From the NCBI GenBank assembly GCA_016880375.1, contig JAEHDO010000543.1, positions 1-5,524 of the forward strand: a stretch of 5,524 nt of DNA, in the 5' to 3' direction. A program made the position numbers and the translations under genes. The stretch comes from Betaproteobacteria bacterium. Lineage in GTDB: Bacteria; Pseudomonadota; Gammaproteobacteria; Burkholderiales; Rhodocyclaceae. The notes beneath the pieces are model-generated. The model was not told the origin of the DNA. It was given only the letters and a program-made list of their open reading frames with translations, and searched no databases. How positions within the stretch are numbered: position 1 is the stretch's first letter; each line of letters opens with the position of its first letter. Below are positions 5,398-5,524 of the stretch, one piece after another.

Positions 5398-5524
5398 TTA
5401 CTCGATCACTTTCGCCACGACGCCGGCGCCGACGGTGCGGCCGCCTTCGCGGATGGCAAAGCGCAGGCCTTCTTCCATGGCGATCGGGGCAATCAGCTTC
5501 ACGGTGATCGTGATGTTGTCGCCC
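5398..5524 (-). CDS. tuf: Elongation factor Tu, C-terminal 41 residues (partial)
   Basis: EF-Tu is the GTPase that delivers aminoacyl-tRNA to the ribosomal A site. Only the end of domain 3 is in the window: 41 residues beginning [20 protein letters not shown] and closing [20 protein letters not shown] before a TAA stop. This is the almost invariant EF-Tu C-terminus; the [15 protein letters not shown] segment is diagnostic. The start lies beyond the right edge. The neighbour tRNA-Trp and then secE-nusG match the tuf copy usually found upstream of this cluster (tufB in E. coli naming). A second, near-identical tuf elsewhere in the genome is usual in this group but cannot be seen here. Confidence 0.97.
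   Translation of the reverse strand, partial: GDNITITVKLIAPIAMEEGLRFAIREGGRTVGAGVVAKVIE

Noticed and set aside
1..5524. Accessory system, CRISPR array, transposase or phage gene
   Set aside because: Coding space is filled by conserved translation, transcription and export genes. No spaced repeats or foreign genes are seen.

Overview
This is a densely packed informational-gene window, and every gene lies on the minus strand. In transcription order (high to low coordinates) it holds: the last 41 codons of tuf (EF-Tu), tRNA-Trp(CCA), secE, nusG, rplK (L11), rplA (L1), rplJ (L10), rplL (L7/L12), and the first 600 codons of rpoB (RNA polymerase beta). This is the conserved bacterial tuf-trpT-secE-nusG-rplKAJL-rpoB block. 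The gene order, the high-GC codon use and the protein sequences (RpoB N-terminus starting [20 protein letters not shown], NusG ending [17 protein letters not shown]) suggest a betaproteobacterium. I cannot place it below class with confidence.

Layout. 5398-5524 is the tuf C-terminus, followed by a perfect 12-bp GC-rich hairpin (5356-5382). tRNA-Trp (5266-5341) sits 21 bases ahead of secE (4891-5244). secE overlaps nusG (4361-4894) by ATGA. A 90-base gap with a possible L1-binding fold precedes rplK (3839-4270), and rplA (3136-3837) starts one base after the rplK stop. The longest gene-free stretch (2870-3135, 266 bases) is an L10-type mRNA leader ahead of rplJ (2372-2869) and rplL (1956-2333). 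The 154-base rplL-rpoB spacer (1802-1955) holds an attenuator-like hairpin (1912-1938) and an unusual palindrome of heptamers (1824-1891). rpoB runs from 1801 off the left edge.

How they work together. L10, L7/L12 and L11 build the ribosomal GTPase-associated region that recruits EF-Tu, and L1 forms the mobile stalk at the E site. NusG couples RNA polymerase, which contains RpoB, to the ribosome or to Rho. SecE is part of the SecYEG export channel. The non-coding structures are where expression of stalk proteins, L1/L11 and polymerase would be balanced.

All proteins look intact and ordinary, and I see no accessory system, CRISPR array or transposase. The one real surprise is the heptamer palindrome between rplL and rpoB. 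It forms a gap-free 27-bp stem on the strand opposite to the operon, and all six of its imperfections are G.U pairs on that strand.
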